A stretch of DNA of 64,000 bases. It comes from Streptomyces sp. Sge12 (lineage in GTDB: Bacteria; Actinomycetota; Actinomycetes; Streptomycetales; Streptomycetaceae). Position 1 is the stretch's first letter. Each line of letters begins with the position of its first letter. Location: NCBI RefSeq assembly GCF_002080455.1, contig NZ_CP020555.1:7802501-7866500 (forward strand). The letters run 5' to 3'. The notes under the pieces were generated by a model. It did no database searches. It was given only the letters and a program-made list of their open reading frames with translations, and was not told the origin of the DNA. Both the position numbers and the translations under genes were made by a program. Shown here piece by piece: positions 1 to 8,469 of this stretch.

Positions 1-1881
1 GCACGGTCGGAGGAGCTCCAGGTCCAGCAGGTGGAACTGCAGCGCTCCAACGCGGAACTGGAGGAGAAGGCGGCCCTCCTCGCCAGCCAGAACAGCGACA
101 TCGAGGCCAAGAACCTGGAGATCGAACAGGCCCGGCAGGAACTGGAGGACCGCGCCCAGCAGCTGTCGCAGGCCTCCACCTACAAGTCCGAGTTCCTGGC
201 CAACATGAGCCACGAACTGCGGACCCCGCTCAACAGCCTGCTCATCCTCGCCCAGCTGCTCGCGCAGAACCCGACCCGCAACCTCTCCCCGAAGCAGGTC
301 GAGTACGCGGGCATCATCCACTCGGCGGGCTCGGACCTGCTGCAGCTGATCAACGACATCCTCGACCTCTCGAAGGTCGAGGCGGGCAAGATGGACGTCA
401 ACCCCGAGCGGGTGCACCTGCCGCAGCTGCTGGAGTACGTCGACGCCACCTTCCGCCCGCTGACCACCCAGAAGAGCCTCGACTTCACCGTCACCACCGC
501 CCCCGACGCCCCGGCCGACCTGCTCACCGACGACGCGCGGCTGCGCCAGATCCTGCGCAACCTGCTCTCCAACGCGGTCAAGTTCACCGAGCGCGGCGGT
601 GTGGAGCTGCGGATCGAACCCGCCACGGCCCCCGAGGTGCCCGCCGGGCTCCCCGGCCGCGCGCCCATGCTGGCCTTCCGGGTACGGGACACCGGCATCG
701 GCATCCCCGAGCAGCAGCTGGAATCCGTCTTCGGCGCCTTCCAGCAGGCCGACGGGACCACCAGCCGCAAGTACGGCGGCACCGGGCTCGGGCTCTCCAT
801 CAGCCGGGAGATCGCCCAGCTCCTCGGCGGCGCCGTCACCGCGGAGAGCACTCCGGGCCAGGGCAGCACCTTCACCCTCTACCTGCCGGTCAGCCGGGCG
901 GACTACGAGGAGGAGCCCCTCACCGACGCCCCCGAGGCGCCCCGGCACCTCGCCGCGGGCGGGATCCCCGCACCGGCGGGCGGCCAGGGCCCGGCCGTGC
1001 CCGTTCCGCCGCAGCGGCAGGCCCGTCGGCTCCTGGTGATCGAGGAACGCCCCAACGGGCTGCTCTCCCTCGTCGCCGAGAGTGCCGACCGGGACTTCGT
1101 GCCCGGCCACCAGCCGTCCGGGGACCACCGCGAGGGCATCCAAGTCGTCAACGCGACGAGCTCGCGGGAAGCCGCCGCCGCCCTGGCCTCGGACTCCTTC
1201 CACTGCGTCGTCCTCGAACTCGACATGCCCGACGGCGAGGCCCTGCGCTTCCTCGACGCGCTCGACGGGGACCCGGCGCTCTCCTCCCTCCCCGTCCTCG
1301 CCCACAACAACCCCCGCCTGAAGAACGGACAGGAGCGGGCGCTGCGGGAACGCGCCGCGTCGCGCCGGCTGGAACTGCTGTCGAGCCTGGACGAGCTCCG
1401 CGAGCGCATCGTGCTGCACCTGTCGGCCGACCGGCCGGGGGACGTACTGCCCCTCGTCCACGAGGAGGCGGAGCGCCGGCAGAGTGCCCCGGTGCTCGAC
1501 GACGACCTCGTCGGACGCACCGTCCTGGTCGTCGACGACGACGCGCGCAACCTGTACGCCCTCAGCGGCGTACTGGAACTGCACGGGATCCGGGTCCTGC
1601 ACGCGGAGGACGGGCGCAAGGGCATCGACACGCTCACCCGCAACGAGGGCGTCGACCTGATCCTGATGGACGTGATGATGCCGGAACTGGACGGCTACGC
1701 GGCGACCGCCGAGATCCGCCGGATGCCGGCCTACTCGGGGCTGCCCATCATCGCGGTTACCGCCAAGGCCATGCCGGGGGACCGGGAGAAGAGCCTCGCC
1801 GCGGGCGCCAGCGACTACGTCACCAAGCCCGTCGACGCCGACGACCTCATCGCCCGGGTCCGGCACTGGCTCACCGGATGA
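1..1881 (+). CDS. Hybrid sensor histidine kinase / response regulator, 5'-truncated by the window edge
   Basis: The frame is open from base 1, so the N-terminal sensor part lies outside the window. Visible order: a Glu/Gln-rich coiled coil (to about nt 180), a HisKA domain with SHELRTPL (His codon at nt 211), an HATPase domain (NLLSNAVKFT, DTGIGI, GTGLGLS; about nt 520-890), a degenerate receiver (about nt 1025-1430), and an intact receiver (about nt 1515-1875) with phospho-acceptor Asp in LMDVMMP (codon at nt 1669). In the first receiver a Glu (codon at nt 1216) stands where Asp is normally phosphorylated. Its stop overlaps the next gene's ATG (ATGA), so kinase and phosphatase are probably translationally coupled. 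Ligand unknown. Confidence 0.93.
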   Translation, partial: ARSEELQVQQVELQRSNAELEEKAALLASQNSDIEAKNLEIEQARQELEDRAQQLSQASTYKSEFLANMSHELRTPLNSLLILAQLLAQNPTRNLSPKQVEYAGIIHSAGSDLLQLINDILDLSKVEAGKMDVNPERVHLPQLLEYVDATFRPLTTQKSLDFTVTTAPDAPADLLTDDARLRQILRNLLSNAVKFTERGGVELRIEPATAPEVPAGLPGRAPMLAFRVRDTGIGIPEQQLESVFGAFQQADGTTSRKYGGTGLGLSISREIAQLLGGAVTAESTPGQGSTFTLYLPVSRADYEEEPLTDAPEAPRHLAAGGIPAPAGGQGPAVPVPPQRQARRLLVIEERPNGLLSLVAESADRDFVPGHQPSGDHREGIQVVNATSSREAAAALASDSFHCVVLELDMPDGEALRFLDALDGDPALSSLPVLAHNNPRLKNGQERALRERAASRRLELLSSLDELRERIVLHLSADRPGDVLPLVHEEAERRQSAPVLDDDLVGRTVLVVDDDARNLYALSGVLELHGIRVLHAEDGRKGIDTLTRNEGVDLILMDVMMPELDGYAATAEIRRMPAYSGLPIIAVTAKAMPGDREKSLAAGASDYVTKPVDADDLIARVRHWLTG

Positions 1882-4445
1882 CAGTCGCCCCGCACTCACC
1901 GCCGGTCCCGCCGGTCCCGCCGGTCCCACCGGTCCCGGTCCCGTCCGACCCGAGCATGCCCCCAACGGCCCTCCCCGCAGGGCCACGACCGCCCCGACAA
2001 GGAGCCGGCAGCACGGTGAGCAACCCCGACACACAGCAGTACGACGATGCGCGGCTGCCGGGAGCGGTGGCCCCGGAGTCCCGCAACGCCATCCCGAACC
2101 AGGCCACCACGCCCCTGGGGCGCCTGGTCGCCACCGTCGAACGCCTGCGCCGCGAAGTGCGGGAGGCGCATGCCGCCGCGGACGGCCGGGCCCTGGTCGA
2201 ACTGGCCAAGGGCATCCTGATCGGACAGCTCAACTGCACCCCCGCGGCGGCGGCCCGCCAGCTCGACGAGCTGTCGCGCGAGACCGGGCTGTCCCCGCTC
2301 GAACTCGCCGCCGACATCGTCAACCAGGCCGCACGCGACCATGTCAGCGAGGTCGCCGCCGAGTTCGTCGAGCGCACCGCCGCACCGGCACCGGCCGAAT
2401 CGGCCGCGCCGTCCACCACCCTCGCCGTACGACTGCGCACCGCCGAGAGCGGGGTACTGGCCGCCGCCGACGACACCCAGGCGGTGGCCGAGTCCCTCCT
2501 GACCAACGCCCTGGGACCGCTGGGAGCCGTCGCCGTCGCCGTGTGGAGCGCGTCCCCCGACGGCTCGCTGGCCCTCGCCGGGCACGCCGGGTTCGGGCCG
2601 GGGGAGGCTGCGCGCTGGCGCCACGTACCGCCCGGTGTCTCCACCGTCGCCCGCCGCGCACTGCAGGAGCGGCGCCTGGTCGCGCTGGCCCGGCTGAACC
2701 GCGTCGGATTCCCCTCGATCGGCCACCTCCAGTGGCCCGACGGCGGCCGGATGGCCGTACCCGCCGGAACCGGCGGACGCATCCACGGAGTCCTGGAGAT
2801 CTGCTGGCCCCAGCCCCTGGCGCCGCAACCCCCGCAGATCGAGCGCCAGGTCGAGGCCCTCGCCGAACTGTGCGCCCGCACCATGGACACCGCACCCCCG
2901 GGCGACTTCGGCGCCCTTGAAGCCGTGCTCCCGGACGTCGCGGAACTGGTGGACCTCGCCGAAGGCCTCCACGACCCCGCCGTGGTCCTCACCCCGGTGC
3001 TCGACCACGAGGGCCGGCTGACCGACTTCCGGATCCGCCACGCCAGCAGCAGGTTCGTCGATCCCGCCGGGCGCCAGCGCGGCGACGTGAATGGGGCGCT
3101 CCTGCTGGAGGCCTACCCGATGGCCGCCGGCGAGCGAGGACTCTTCGACATCGTCGAGCGCGTCCACGCGACGGGCGAACCCTTCCGCGCCCACCGCATG
3201 AGCCTGACCGCGCTCGTCGACCAGATCCCCCTCACCTCGGTCGCGGACATCAGCGTCAGCCGGCACGGCGCGGCCGTCCTGCTGATCTGGCGCGTCGAGG
3301 ACGAGACGGCACGCCTCGCCGACCTCCTCCAGCACGCCCAGCGCCTGGGCCGGATCGGCGGCTTCGAGGAGAACCTCGTCACCGGCGAGATCACCTGGAA
3401 CGCGCAGCTGTACGCGCTCCACGGACTACCGACCACCGCAGCGCCCGTCCGGCTGCGCGAACTCCCCGGCTACGCCCACCCCGACGACTCCGCCGCCCTC
3501 GGCCGCTTCCTGCGCGCCGTGCTGCGCTACCGCCGTCCCGCATCCGTCAACCTCCGCCTGCGCAGGTCCGACGGGATCACCCGGCACATCCGCGTCGTCG
3601 CCGAGCCCGTCCTCGACGCCGACCAGCGACTGCACGCCGTCCGCGGCGCCTACCAGGACATCTCCGCGCAGCACTGGACCGAAGTCGCCCTGGCCGCGAC
3701 CCGGGACCAACTCGCCCACAGCGAGGCCGAGTCCGCCGAACGCAACCGCCTCGCCCTGCAACTCCAGCACGCCATCATGCCCCCGACCCCACCGGCCATC
3801 ACGGCACCCGGCCTGCGCGTCGCCGTCCGCTACCGGCCCGCGGAGACCGAGTCGCTCGTCGGAGGCGACTGGTACGACACCGTGGTCCTGCCTTCCGGCC
3901 TGATCATGCTGTCCGTGGGCGACGTCGCCGGCCACGGCATCGAGGCCGCCACCGGCATGGTCGTCCTGCGCAACGCCCTGCGCGGCCTCGCCGTGACCGG
4001 AGCGGGCCCCGCCCAATTGCTGTCCTGGCTCAACACGGTCACCCACCACCTCGCCAAGCACGTGACGGCCACCGCCGTCTGCGGCATCTTCGACCCCGGC
4101 ACCCGGGTGATGCGGTGGGCACGCGCCGGGCACCTGCCGCCCGTACTCGTCCGCGGCGGCGAGGCCGAGGCCTTCCCGTTGATCGAGGGCCTGCTGCTCG
4201 GCGCGCTCCCCGAGGTGACGTACGCCGAACGGGAGGTGCGCCTCGAACCGGAGGACACCCTGCTGATGTTCACGGACGGGCTGGTGGAACGCCGGGACTC
4301 CTCGGTGCAGGACTCCCTCGGCCACCTCCTGCACACGGCCGCCGCCTGTGCCGGGGACGTGGACCGGCAGCTGGACCGCCTCCTCGCCGAGAGCCGCTCG
4401 GACACGGACGACGACACCTGTGTCATCGGGATCCAGGTCGGCTGA
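1878..4445 (+). CDS. ANTAR-GAF-PAS SpoIIE-family PP2C phosphatase
   Basis: 855 aa multidomain protein serine/threonine phosphatase. After a Pro/Val-rich N-terminus come an ANTAR-like helical RNA-binding domain (about 95-155, with ELAKGILIGQLNC), a GAF-like domain (about 175-335), a PAS-like fold (about 470-590, HPDDSAALGRF) and the SpoIIE/PP2C catalytic domain (about 640-855) with metal-binding motifs GGDWYD, GDVAGHG, FTDGL and DDDTCV. The ATG used overlaps the kinase stop. The first 45 residues come partly from a 9-bp CCGGTCCCG-type repeat and may be untranslated; GTG at nt 2016 is an alternative start. The likely job is output of the upstream kinase, for example on anti-sigma/anti-anti-sigma partners (inference). 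The combination of ANTAR and PP2C is known in actinomycetes. Confidence 0.92.
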   Translation: MTVAPHSPPVPPVPPVPPVPVPSDPSMPPTALPAGPRPPRQGAGSTVSNPDTQQYDDARLPGAVAPESRNAIPNQATTPLGRLVATVERLRREVREAHAAADGRALVELAKGILIGQLNCTPAAAARQLDELSRETGLSPLELAADIVNQAARDHVSEVAAEFVERTAAPAPAESAAPSTTLAVRLRTAESGVLAAADDTQAVAESLLTNALGPLGAVAVAVWSASPDGSLALAGHAGFGPGEAARWRHVPPGVSTVARRALQERRLVALARLNRVGFPSIGHLQWPDGGRMAVPAGTGGRIHGVLEICWPQPLAPQPPQIERQVEALAELCARTMDTAPPGDFGALEAVLPDVAELVDLAEGLHDPAVVLTPVLDHEGRLTDFRIRHASSRFVDPAGRQRGDVNGALLLEAYPMAAGERGLFDIVERVHATGEPFRAHRMSLTALVDQIPLTSVADISVSRHGAAVLLIWRVEDETARLADLLQHAQRLGRIGGFEENLVTGEITWNAQLYALHGLPTTAAPVRLRELPGYAHPDDSAALGRFLRAVLRYRRPASVNLRLRRSDGITRHIRVVAEPVLDADQRLHAVRGAYQDISAQHWTEVALAATRDQLAHSEAESAERNRLALQLQHAIMPPTPPAITAPGLRVAVRYRPAETESLVGGDWYDTVVLPSGLIMLSVGDVAGHGIEAATGMVVLRNALRGLAVTGAGPAQLLSWLNTVTHHLAKHVTATAVCGIFDPGTRVMRWARAGHLPPVLVRGGEAEAFPLIEGLLLGALPEVTYAEREVRLEPEDTLLMFTDGLVERRDSSVQDSLGHLLHTAAACAGDVDRQLDRLLAESRSDTDDDTCVIGIQVG

Positions 4446-4481
4446 CGCGGCGGGGTGACACCCCTGGGGTGCCTTGCCGAT

Positions 4482-4523
4482 CAGGCCGGGCTCACCCCGT
4501 GACAGGCCGGGCTGACCCGGTGA
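4482..4523 (+). repeat. Two tandem copies of a 21-bp sequence
   Basis: CAGGCCGGGCTSACCC followed by SGTGA occurs twice head to tail (4482-4502, 4503-4523) with few mismatches, in the gap before the YbaK-like gene. It may be an operator or a slippage product; there is no direct evidence of function. Confidence 0.5.
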
Positions 4524-4579
4524 GCCGAGGGGTCCGGAGGGCGTCCGGGGGTGCGGGCGGGCCGTGTTAGCGTGCGGGC

Positions 4580-5134
4580 ATGCGCGCTCCCATCGGGCCC
4601 TTCGACAACGCGGTGCCGGCTCCCGACTGCCTCGCGGACCTCACCCCGCCCGTGGCCGAAGCGGTCCGCGGCTGGACCGGGGACGTACCTGCCGAGCAGA
4701 TCCTCCACGTGGACACCGATCCGGCGATCGCCGACACCCGCGCCTTCGTCGCGCACTACGGGCAGGAACTGCTCGGGCAGTCGGCGAACTGCGTGGTGGT
4801 CGCCGCCAAGCGCGGCGGCGAGGTCACCCTCGCGGCCTGCCTCGTGCCCTCCGCCGGCCGGATCGACGTCAACGGCGCCGTCCGCCGCCACCTCGGCGCG
4901 CGCAAGGTGTCCTTCGCACCGATGGAGACGGCCGTGGAACTGACGGGCATGGAGTACGGGGGCATCACCCCGATCGGCCTGCCGGCCGACTGGCCGCTCC
5001 TGGTGGACGCGGCGGTCGCCGACATGCCCTACGTACTCGTCGGCAGCGGACGCCGCCGCGGCAAGCTCATCGCCCCCGGCAAGCTGTTCGCGGAGCTCCC
5101 CGGAGCCGAACTCATCGAGGGCCTCGCCCTCTGA
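4580..5134 (+). CDS. YbaK/EbsC-type aminoacyl-tRNA deacylase-like protein
   Basis: 184 aa. The segment from about residue 25 to 175 has the YbaK/prolyl-tRNA-editing layout: CVVVAAKRGG, then LVPSAGRIDVNGAVRRHLGA and a Gly-rich C-terminal part VLVGSGRRRGKLIAPG. Family members hydrolyse mischarged aminoacyl-tRNA (Cys- or Ala-tRNAPro) in the cytoplasm; the family lysine is probably the AAKR lysine near residue 75. ATG chosen because it opens the domain and follows a GTGTTAGCGT promoter-like stretch about 15 nt upstream. Stop is 2 nt from the convergent dioxygenase gene. Confidence 0.8.
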   Translation: MRAPIGPFDNAVPAPDCLADLTPPVAEAVRGWTGDVPAEQILHVDTDPAIADTRAFVAHYGQELLGQSANCVVVAAKRGGEVTLAACLVPSAGRIDVNGAVRRHLGARKVSFAPMETAVELTGMEYGGITPIGLPADWPLLVDAAVADMPYVLVGSGRRRGKLIAPGKLFAELPGAELIEGLAL

Positions 5135-5136
5135 GG

Positions 5137-5844
5137 TCAGGCGATGCCCACGGTATACGCGGCCCGGTAGCCGTCGCCGTCCGGGACCGGCGCCAGGGTC
5201 ATCGAGGCCCCGGAGGCGCGGTACCGGTCGTCACGGGCGTTGGGGTGCTCCGGCGCGCGGCGTTCGGCGTACGGAGGGCGCTTGTACACCTGCACCAGCA
5301 GGGGCTCGGGGAAGAAGAACTGCGAGGTCGTCTCGGTCCGGCGGTCGGGACGCACCTTGAAGTGGATGTGCGGTGCCAGCCCGGCGTACCAGCCGGGCAC
5401 GATGGTGCGGAAGGTGCTGCGGCCGGCGGCGTCCGTGACCTGCGTACCGCGCAGGAAGGCGGCCCCGCCGGTGGAGTAGGCGCCCGAGGGGTCGGCGTGC
5501 CAGACGTCGACGGCGGCCTCGGCGACCGGACGGCAGCCCGCCGACACCCGCACCACGGTCAGGTCCAGCCGGAACGGCACACCCGCCCGGCCCTCCGTGA
5601 TGTCCGACCGGACCCGGTCCAGATCGAGGTAGTACGGGCCGGCGCCCGCCTGCACGGCGAGCACGCAGGCCGGGGTGCTGGCGCCGGGTGACGGTGAGAG
5701 CGGCGGCGGTGCGGACGGCTGCCCCGCCGCCCCGCGGGTCCCGGCAGGGCCGGAGCAGGCCGCCGTCAGTGCCGCGACCCCGACCGAGCCGGCGGCCAGC
5801 AGGAGGGCGCGGCGGCTGGTCGGGGAACTGCCGTTCTCGGTCAT
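5137..5844 (-). CDS. Exported intradiol ring-cleavage dioxygenase-like protein
   Basis: 235 aa. The N-terminus SRRALLLAAGSVGVAALTAACSG combines a twin-arginine-like SRRA motif with a lipobox (LTAAC), so it is probably a surface lipoprotein. The rest is the dioxygenase beta-sandwich of catechol 1,2-/protocatechuate 3,4-dioxygenases: YYLDLD gives the first Tyr ligand, and PGWYAGLAPHIHFKV the second Tyr and the two His ligands of non-haem Fe(III). Start at 5844 is chosen over 5907 because a GGGAGAG ribosome site precedes it and the signal then begins properly. Secreted actinomycete members act on aromatic or humic compounds; the substrate is unknown here. Confidence 0.88.
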   Translation of the reverse strand: MTENGSSPTSRRALLLAAGSVGVAALTAACSGPAGTRGAAGQPSAPPPLSPSPGASTPACVLAVQAGAGPYYLDLDRVRSDITEGRAGVPFRLDLTVVRVSAGCRPVAEAAVDVWHADPSGAYSTGGAAFLRGTQVTDAAGRSTFRTIVPGWYAGLAPHIHFKVRPDRRTETTSQFFFPEPLLVQVYKRPPYAERRAPEHPNARDDRYRASGASMTLAPVPDGDGYRAAYTVGIA

Positions 5845-6050
5845 ACGAAACTCTCCCGCGCGCTGAACGACCGCCGCACGGACGCGACGGCCACCGACGG
5901 CGCCCACCGTGCCGGACGCGAGACGTCCGGGCCATCACCGACACGTCACGGATCCGCACCCCAAGTAGGACGGGAACCGACCTCATTGGTGCCTACGGTG
6001 GTGATGTCGCGCGGAGCGGCGGACCGCGGGAAGTCCGCGGAAGCCGTGTG

Positions 6051-6080
6051 AAGTCAGTCGAAGTCAGTCGAAGTCAGTGG
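6051..6080 (+). repeat. Three tandem 10-bp AAGTCAGTCG units
   Basis: Perfect 10-bp direct repeats (the third copy ends GTGG) lie 20-50 nt upstream of the VOC-protein start, one helical turn apart. This suits cooperative binding of a regulator on one DNA face or a slippage tract; function unproven. Confidence 0.6.
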
Positions 6081-6099
6081 AAGGGACGGGACGAGAGCG

Positions 6100-6624
6100 A
6101 TGGACCACTTTGCCCCCGAGGGCTACACGAGCGTCGCACCGTGGGTCGTCACCGACGACACGGGCGCGTTGCTCGACTTCATCACCGCGGCGTTCGACGG
6201 TGAAGAGATCGCACGGGTGTCGGTCGAGGACGGCAGCATCGGCCACGGCGAGATCCGGATCGGCGACACGGTCGTCCTCGCCTTCGACCGGCGGCCGGAC
6301 TGGCCGGCCACGCCCGCCATGCTGCGGGTCTACGTACCCGACGCGGACGCCGCCATGGCCGCCGCCGTCGCCCACGGAGCGCGGGTGGTCACCGAGGCCG
6401 CCGACAGCGCGTGGGGCGACCGCGGGGGCCGGGTGAAGGATCCCTTCGGCAACATCTGGTGGGTCGTGAGCCGGGTCGAGGAGGTCGCGCCGGACGAGGT
6501 CTGGCGGCGCATGGACGAGCCGAAGTACGCCGAGTCGATGCGCACGGCCCAGCAGACCCTGGACGCCGAACTCGGCGGCCGTGCCTCGGGCGTGGCCAGC
6601 GCCCCGCAGCGACCGCCCCACTGA
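6100..6624 (+). CDS. VOC-superfamily (glyoxalase/bleomycin-resistance-like) protein
   Basis: 174 aa. A PhnB-type single VOC domain spans about residues 8-130: APWVVTDDTGALLDFITAAF at the start, GEIRIGDTVVLAF in the middle and KDPFGNIWWV near the end, which carries the usual DPxGNxW strand. A helical tail (about 135-165) resembles the extension of KPSC-annotated VOC proteins. ATG follows GGGACGGGACGAGAGCG. Proteins of this type bind a metal or small hydrophobic ligand; no specific reaction can be assigned. It is monocistronic, with a tandem 10-bp repeat in the leader. Confidence 0.85.
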   Translation: MDHFAPEGYTSVAPWVVTDDTGALLDFITAAFDGEEIARVSVEDGSIGHGEIRIGDTVVLAFDRRPDWPATPAMLRVYVPDADAAMAAAVAHGARVVTEAADSAWGDRGGRVKDPFGNIWWVVSRVEEVAPDEVWRRMDEPKYAESMRTAQQTLDAELGGRASGVASAPQRPPH

Positions 6625-6719
6625 GCGGCGTGCGGCCCGGGCCCGCCCCGGGCTGTCGCAGCCGCGGCGGGCGGGGCTACCGTGGGAGCCGTGCCCGGGG
6701 GCGGCGAAGGGGGAGCGTC

Positions 6720-7175
6720 ATGCTGGACGAGGCGATGGTCGCACTGGCGGCCTCGGTGGGCTCGGGCGTCGTACAGGCCGCCGGGACGGACGCCTGGCAG
6801 GCGGTACGGAGCCGGCTGGCCCGGCTGCTCGGCCGCGGGGACCGGCAGCAGGAGGGCGCCCAGCTGGAACGCCTGGACCGGACCGCGGCCGAACTGACCG
6901 CGGCGGGGCCGGAGGGCGATGCTCCGGAAGGCGGCGGCGAGGAGCGCACCCGGCACATTGAGGCCTGGCGGACCCGCACCGAGGACCTGCTGGACGAACT
7001 GGCACCGGACGAACGGGTCGCTGCCGCGGCGGAACTCCGGGCGCTGCTTGCCGAGGTTGCGCGGGCGGCGCGCCCGGCGGCCGGAATGTCCGGGCAGAAC
7101 GTGTTCCTCGGCCCTGCGGCGTTCCAGTCCGGGGACGGCAACGTCCAGGTGAACCGGTTCGACTCCCGCCCGTGA
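6720..7175 (+). CDS. Small helical protein with C-terminal amyloid-like QxGxxNVQVN motif
   Basis: 151 aa, no recognised domain. Residues 1-38 form a small hydrophobic, Ala/Gly-rich helix (VALAASVGSGVVQAAG), followed by charged helices to about 115. The C-terminus carries GPAAFQSGDGNVQVNRF (about 132-148). The next gene carries almost the same motif near its N-terminus. The layout, a helical domain plus a short C-terminal motif, is that described for Bell-type bacterial cell-death effectors that use amyloid signalling motifs; this assignment is inference. ATG follows GGGGGAG. The stop overlaps the GTG of the next gene (GTGA), so the two are co-translated. Confidence 0.7.
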   Translation: MLDEAMVALAASVGSGVVQAAGTDAWQAVRSRLARLLGRGDRQQEGAQLERLDRTAAELTAAGPEGDAPEGGGEERTRHIEAWRTRTEDLLDELAPDERVAAAAELRALLAEVARAARPAAGMSGQNVFLGPAAFQSGDGNVQVNRFDSRP

Positions 7176-7885
7176 CCGGCTCGGAGCCCGATCCGGCCGA
7201 CGGACGCCGCGGGGACGCGTACCACGGCCCGGCCGGGGTGCAGCGCGGCAGCGGGAACCTCCAGGTCAACATCCACGAGCACCGCGTCGGCATCCTGTCG
7301 GCCTGCGCGGTGGCCCTGGTGTGCGTGGCCACGGTGATCGCGGTCCGGCTGGGCGGCGACACCGGTACCGGGGCGGACGCTCCGCCCGACTCGGCCCCGG
7401 CCACGACCTCGGCCACAACCTCGGGCGCGCCCCGGGAGGATCTGTCGGCCCTCACCGGGCAGCTGGTCAACGACGGCAGCGGACTGTGCCTCCGCGCACC
7501 CGGGACCGGCGAGGGCCTCGTGCCGGTGCAGGACACGTGCACCGCCGACACCGACCGCACCTGGACGCTCGCCCAGCAGGACGGCGCCCGCAGCCGCACG
7601 CTGCGCAACGCGCACAGCGGCCGCTGCCTGACCGTCACGGGGGAGGAGAACGGCGCCCCCGCCCGCCAGTTCGCCTGCACCGCCGGGCAGCACGTGCAGC
7701 GCTGGGAACTGCAGTGGGGCAGCGGCGCCCGGGCCGGGCACTTCGTCCTGCGCAACGCCGCCAACGCCAAGTGCCTGCTGGTCCAGGGCACCGGGCAGGG
7801 CCTTCCGGCGGCGCAGACCTCGTGTGGTGAGGAGTACGCCGACCAGTGGTGGCACCTGGTGCCCCGGCAGGGGGGTCCGTCATGA
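7172..7885 (+). CDS. Motif-TM-ricin-B lectin protein (putative receptor partner)
   Basis: 237 aa. N-terminal cytoplasmic stretch with GPAGVQRGSGNLQVN (about 20-34), one transmembrane helix (about 40-60), a Thr/Ala/Pro linker, then a three-repeat ricin-B beta-trefoil (about 90-232). The trefoil repeats show GLCLRAPG, GRCLTVTG and AKCLLVQG with DRTWTL, VQRWEL and DQWWHL, plus six paired-looking cysteines. Topology predicts the lectin outside and the motif inside. The motif matches the C-terminus of the preceding protein at about 11 of 15 positions. GTG start is fixed by the GTGA overlap. Likely role: a carbohydrate-sensing membrane receptor that templates the upstream protein (inference). Confidence 0.8.
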   Translation: MTGSEPDPADGRRGDAYHGPAGVQRGSGNLQVNIHEHRVGILSACAVALVCVATVIAVRLGGDTGTGADAPPDSAPATTSATTSGAPREDLSALTGQLVNDGSGLCLRAPGTGEGLVPVQDTCTADTDRTWTLAQQDGARSRTLRNAHSGRCLTVTGEENGAPARQFACTAGQHVQRWELQWGSGARAGHFVLRNAANAKCLLVQGTGQGLPAAQTSCGEEYADQWWHLVPRQGGPS

Positions 7886-8184
7886 CGCCCCCCGGATGTG
7901 CTGCCCGAGATGCCAAGCTCCGGATAGGGGACTAGCGTCTCTAAGTGAGAACCGCAACTGTGGGGAACACACTCAGCCCGCAGTAGTGCGCCCGAGCGCC
8001 ACGCTTGAGGGATCGCGTGTCGGCCCGGTTGTCCGCAGCCCGATCGGGCTGCGTTGACGGGGGATACGCGCACACGCATGTATGCGGTCAGCCACGCACC
8101 CGCGCTCCGAAACATTGCGCGAGAGGGCGCCCCCGAGCACGTCCCGAATGCGTGGCACGACAACGGAAAAGAAGGGTTCGAACC

Positions 8185-8418
8185 ATGCAAGCACTGAGAG
8201 TGAAGCGACTCTTCGCGGTGTCCGCCATCGGTGTTCTGATGGCAGGTGGCGCCGCTCTCGGAGCCGCAGGTACGGCCTCGGCGGCAGCTCCGACGCACGC
8301 GCCCACGTATGTCACCGGCGGAGGCTGGGACGACGACGACCACGGTTACGGCGGCCACCACGGCTGGTACGACGACGATGACGACTGGGGCGGAGGCTAC
8401 GACCACGGCGACTGCTGA
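8185..8418 (+). CDS. Tiny secreted Asp/Gly/His-rich protein
   Basis: 77 aa. A Sec signal peptide (residues 1-33, VSAIGVLMAGGAALGAAG then TASAAA cleavage region) is followed by about 40 residues made almost only of Asp, Gly, His, Tyr and Trp, with two Asp runs (DDDDHGYGGHH, YDDDDDWGGG) and one terminal Cys. No family recognised. The Asp/His clusters would suit metal binding or surface display, which is inference. ATG is preceded by GAAGGGTTCGAACC. A hairpin terminator follows 30 nt after the stop. Confidence 0.75.
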   Translation: MQALRVKRLFAVSAIGVLMAGGAALGAAGTASAAAPTHAPTYVTGGGWDDDDHGYGGHHGWYDDDDDWGGGYDHGDC

Positions 8419-8445
8419 CCGAAGCAGCTGTCCACACGGACGGGT

Positions 8446-8469
8446 CGGCGCGCGGGCACACGCGCGCCG
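8446..8469 (+). terminator. 9-bp GC stem hairpin terminator
   Basis: CGGCGCGCG and CGCGCGCCG flank a 6-nt loop, 28 nt after the stop of the small secreted protein. There is no T-tract, as is usual in streptomycetes. Confidence 0.6.
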
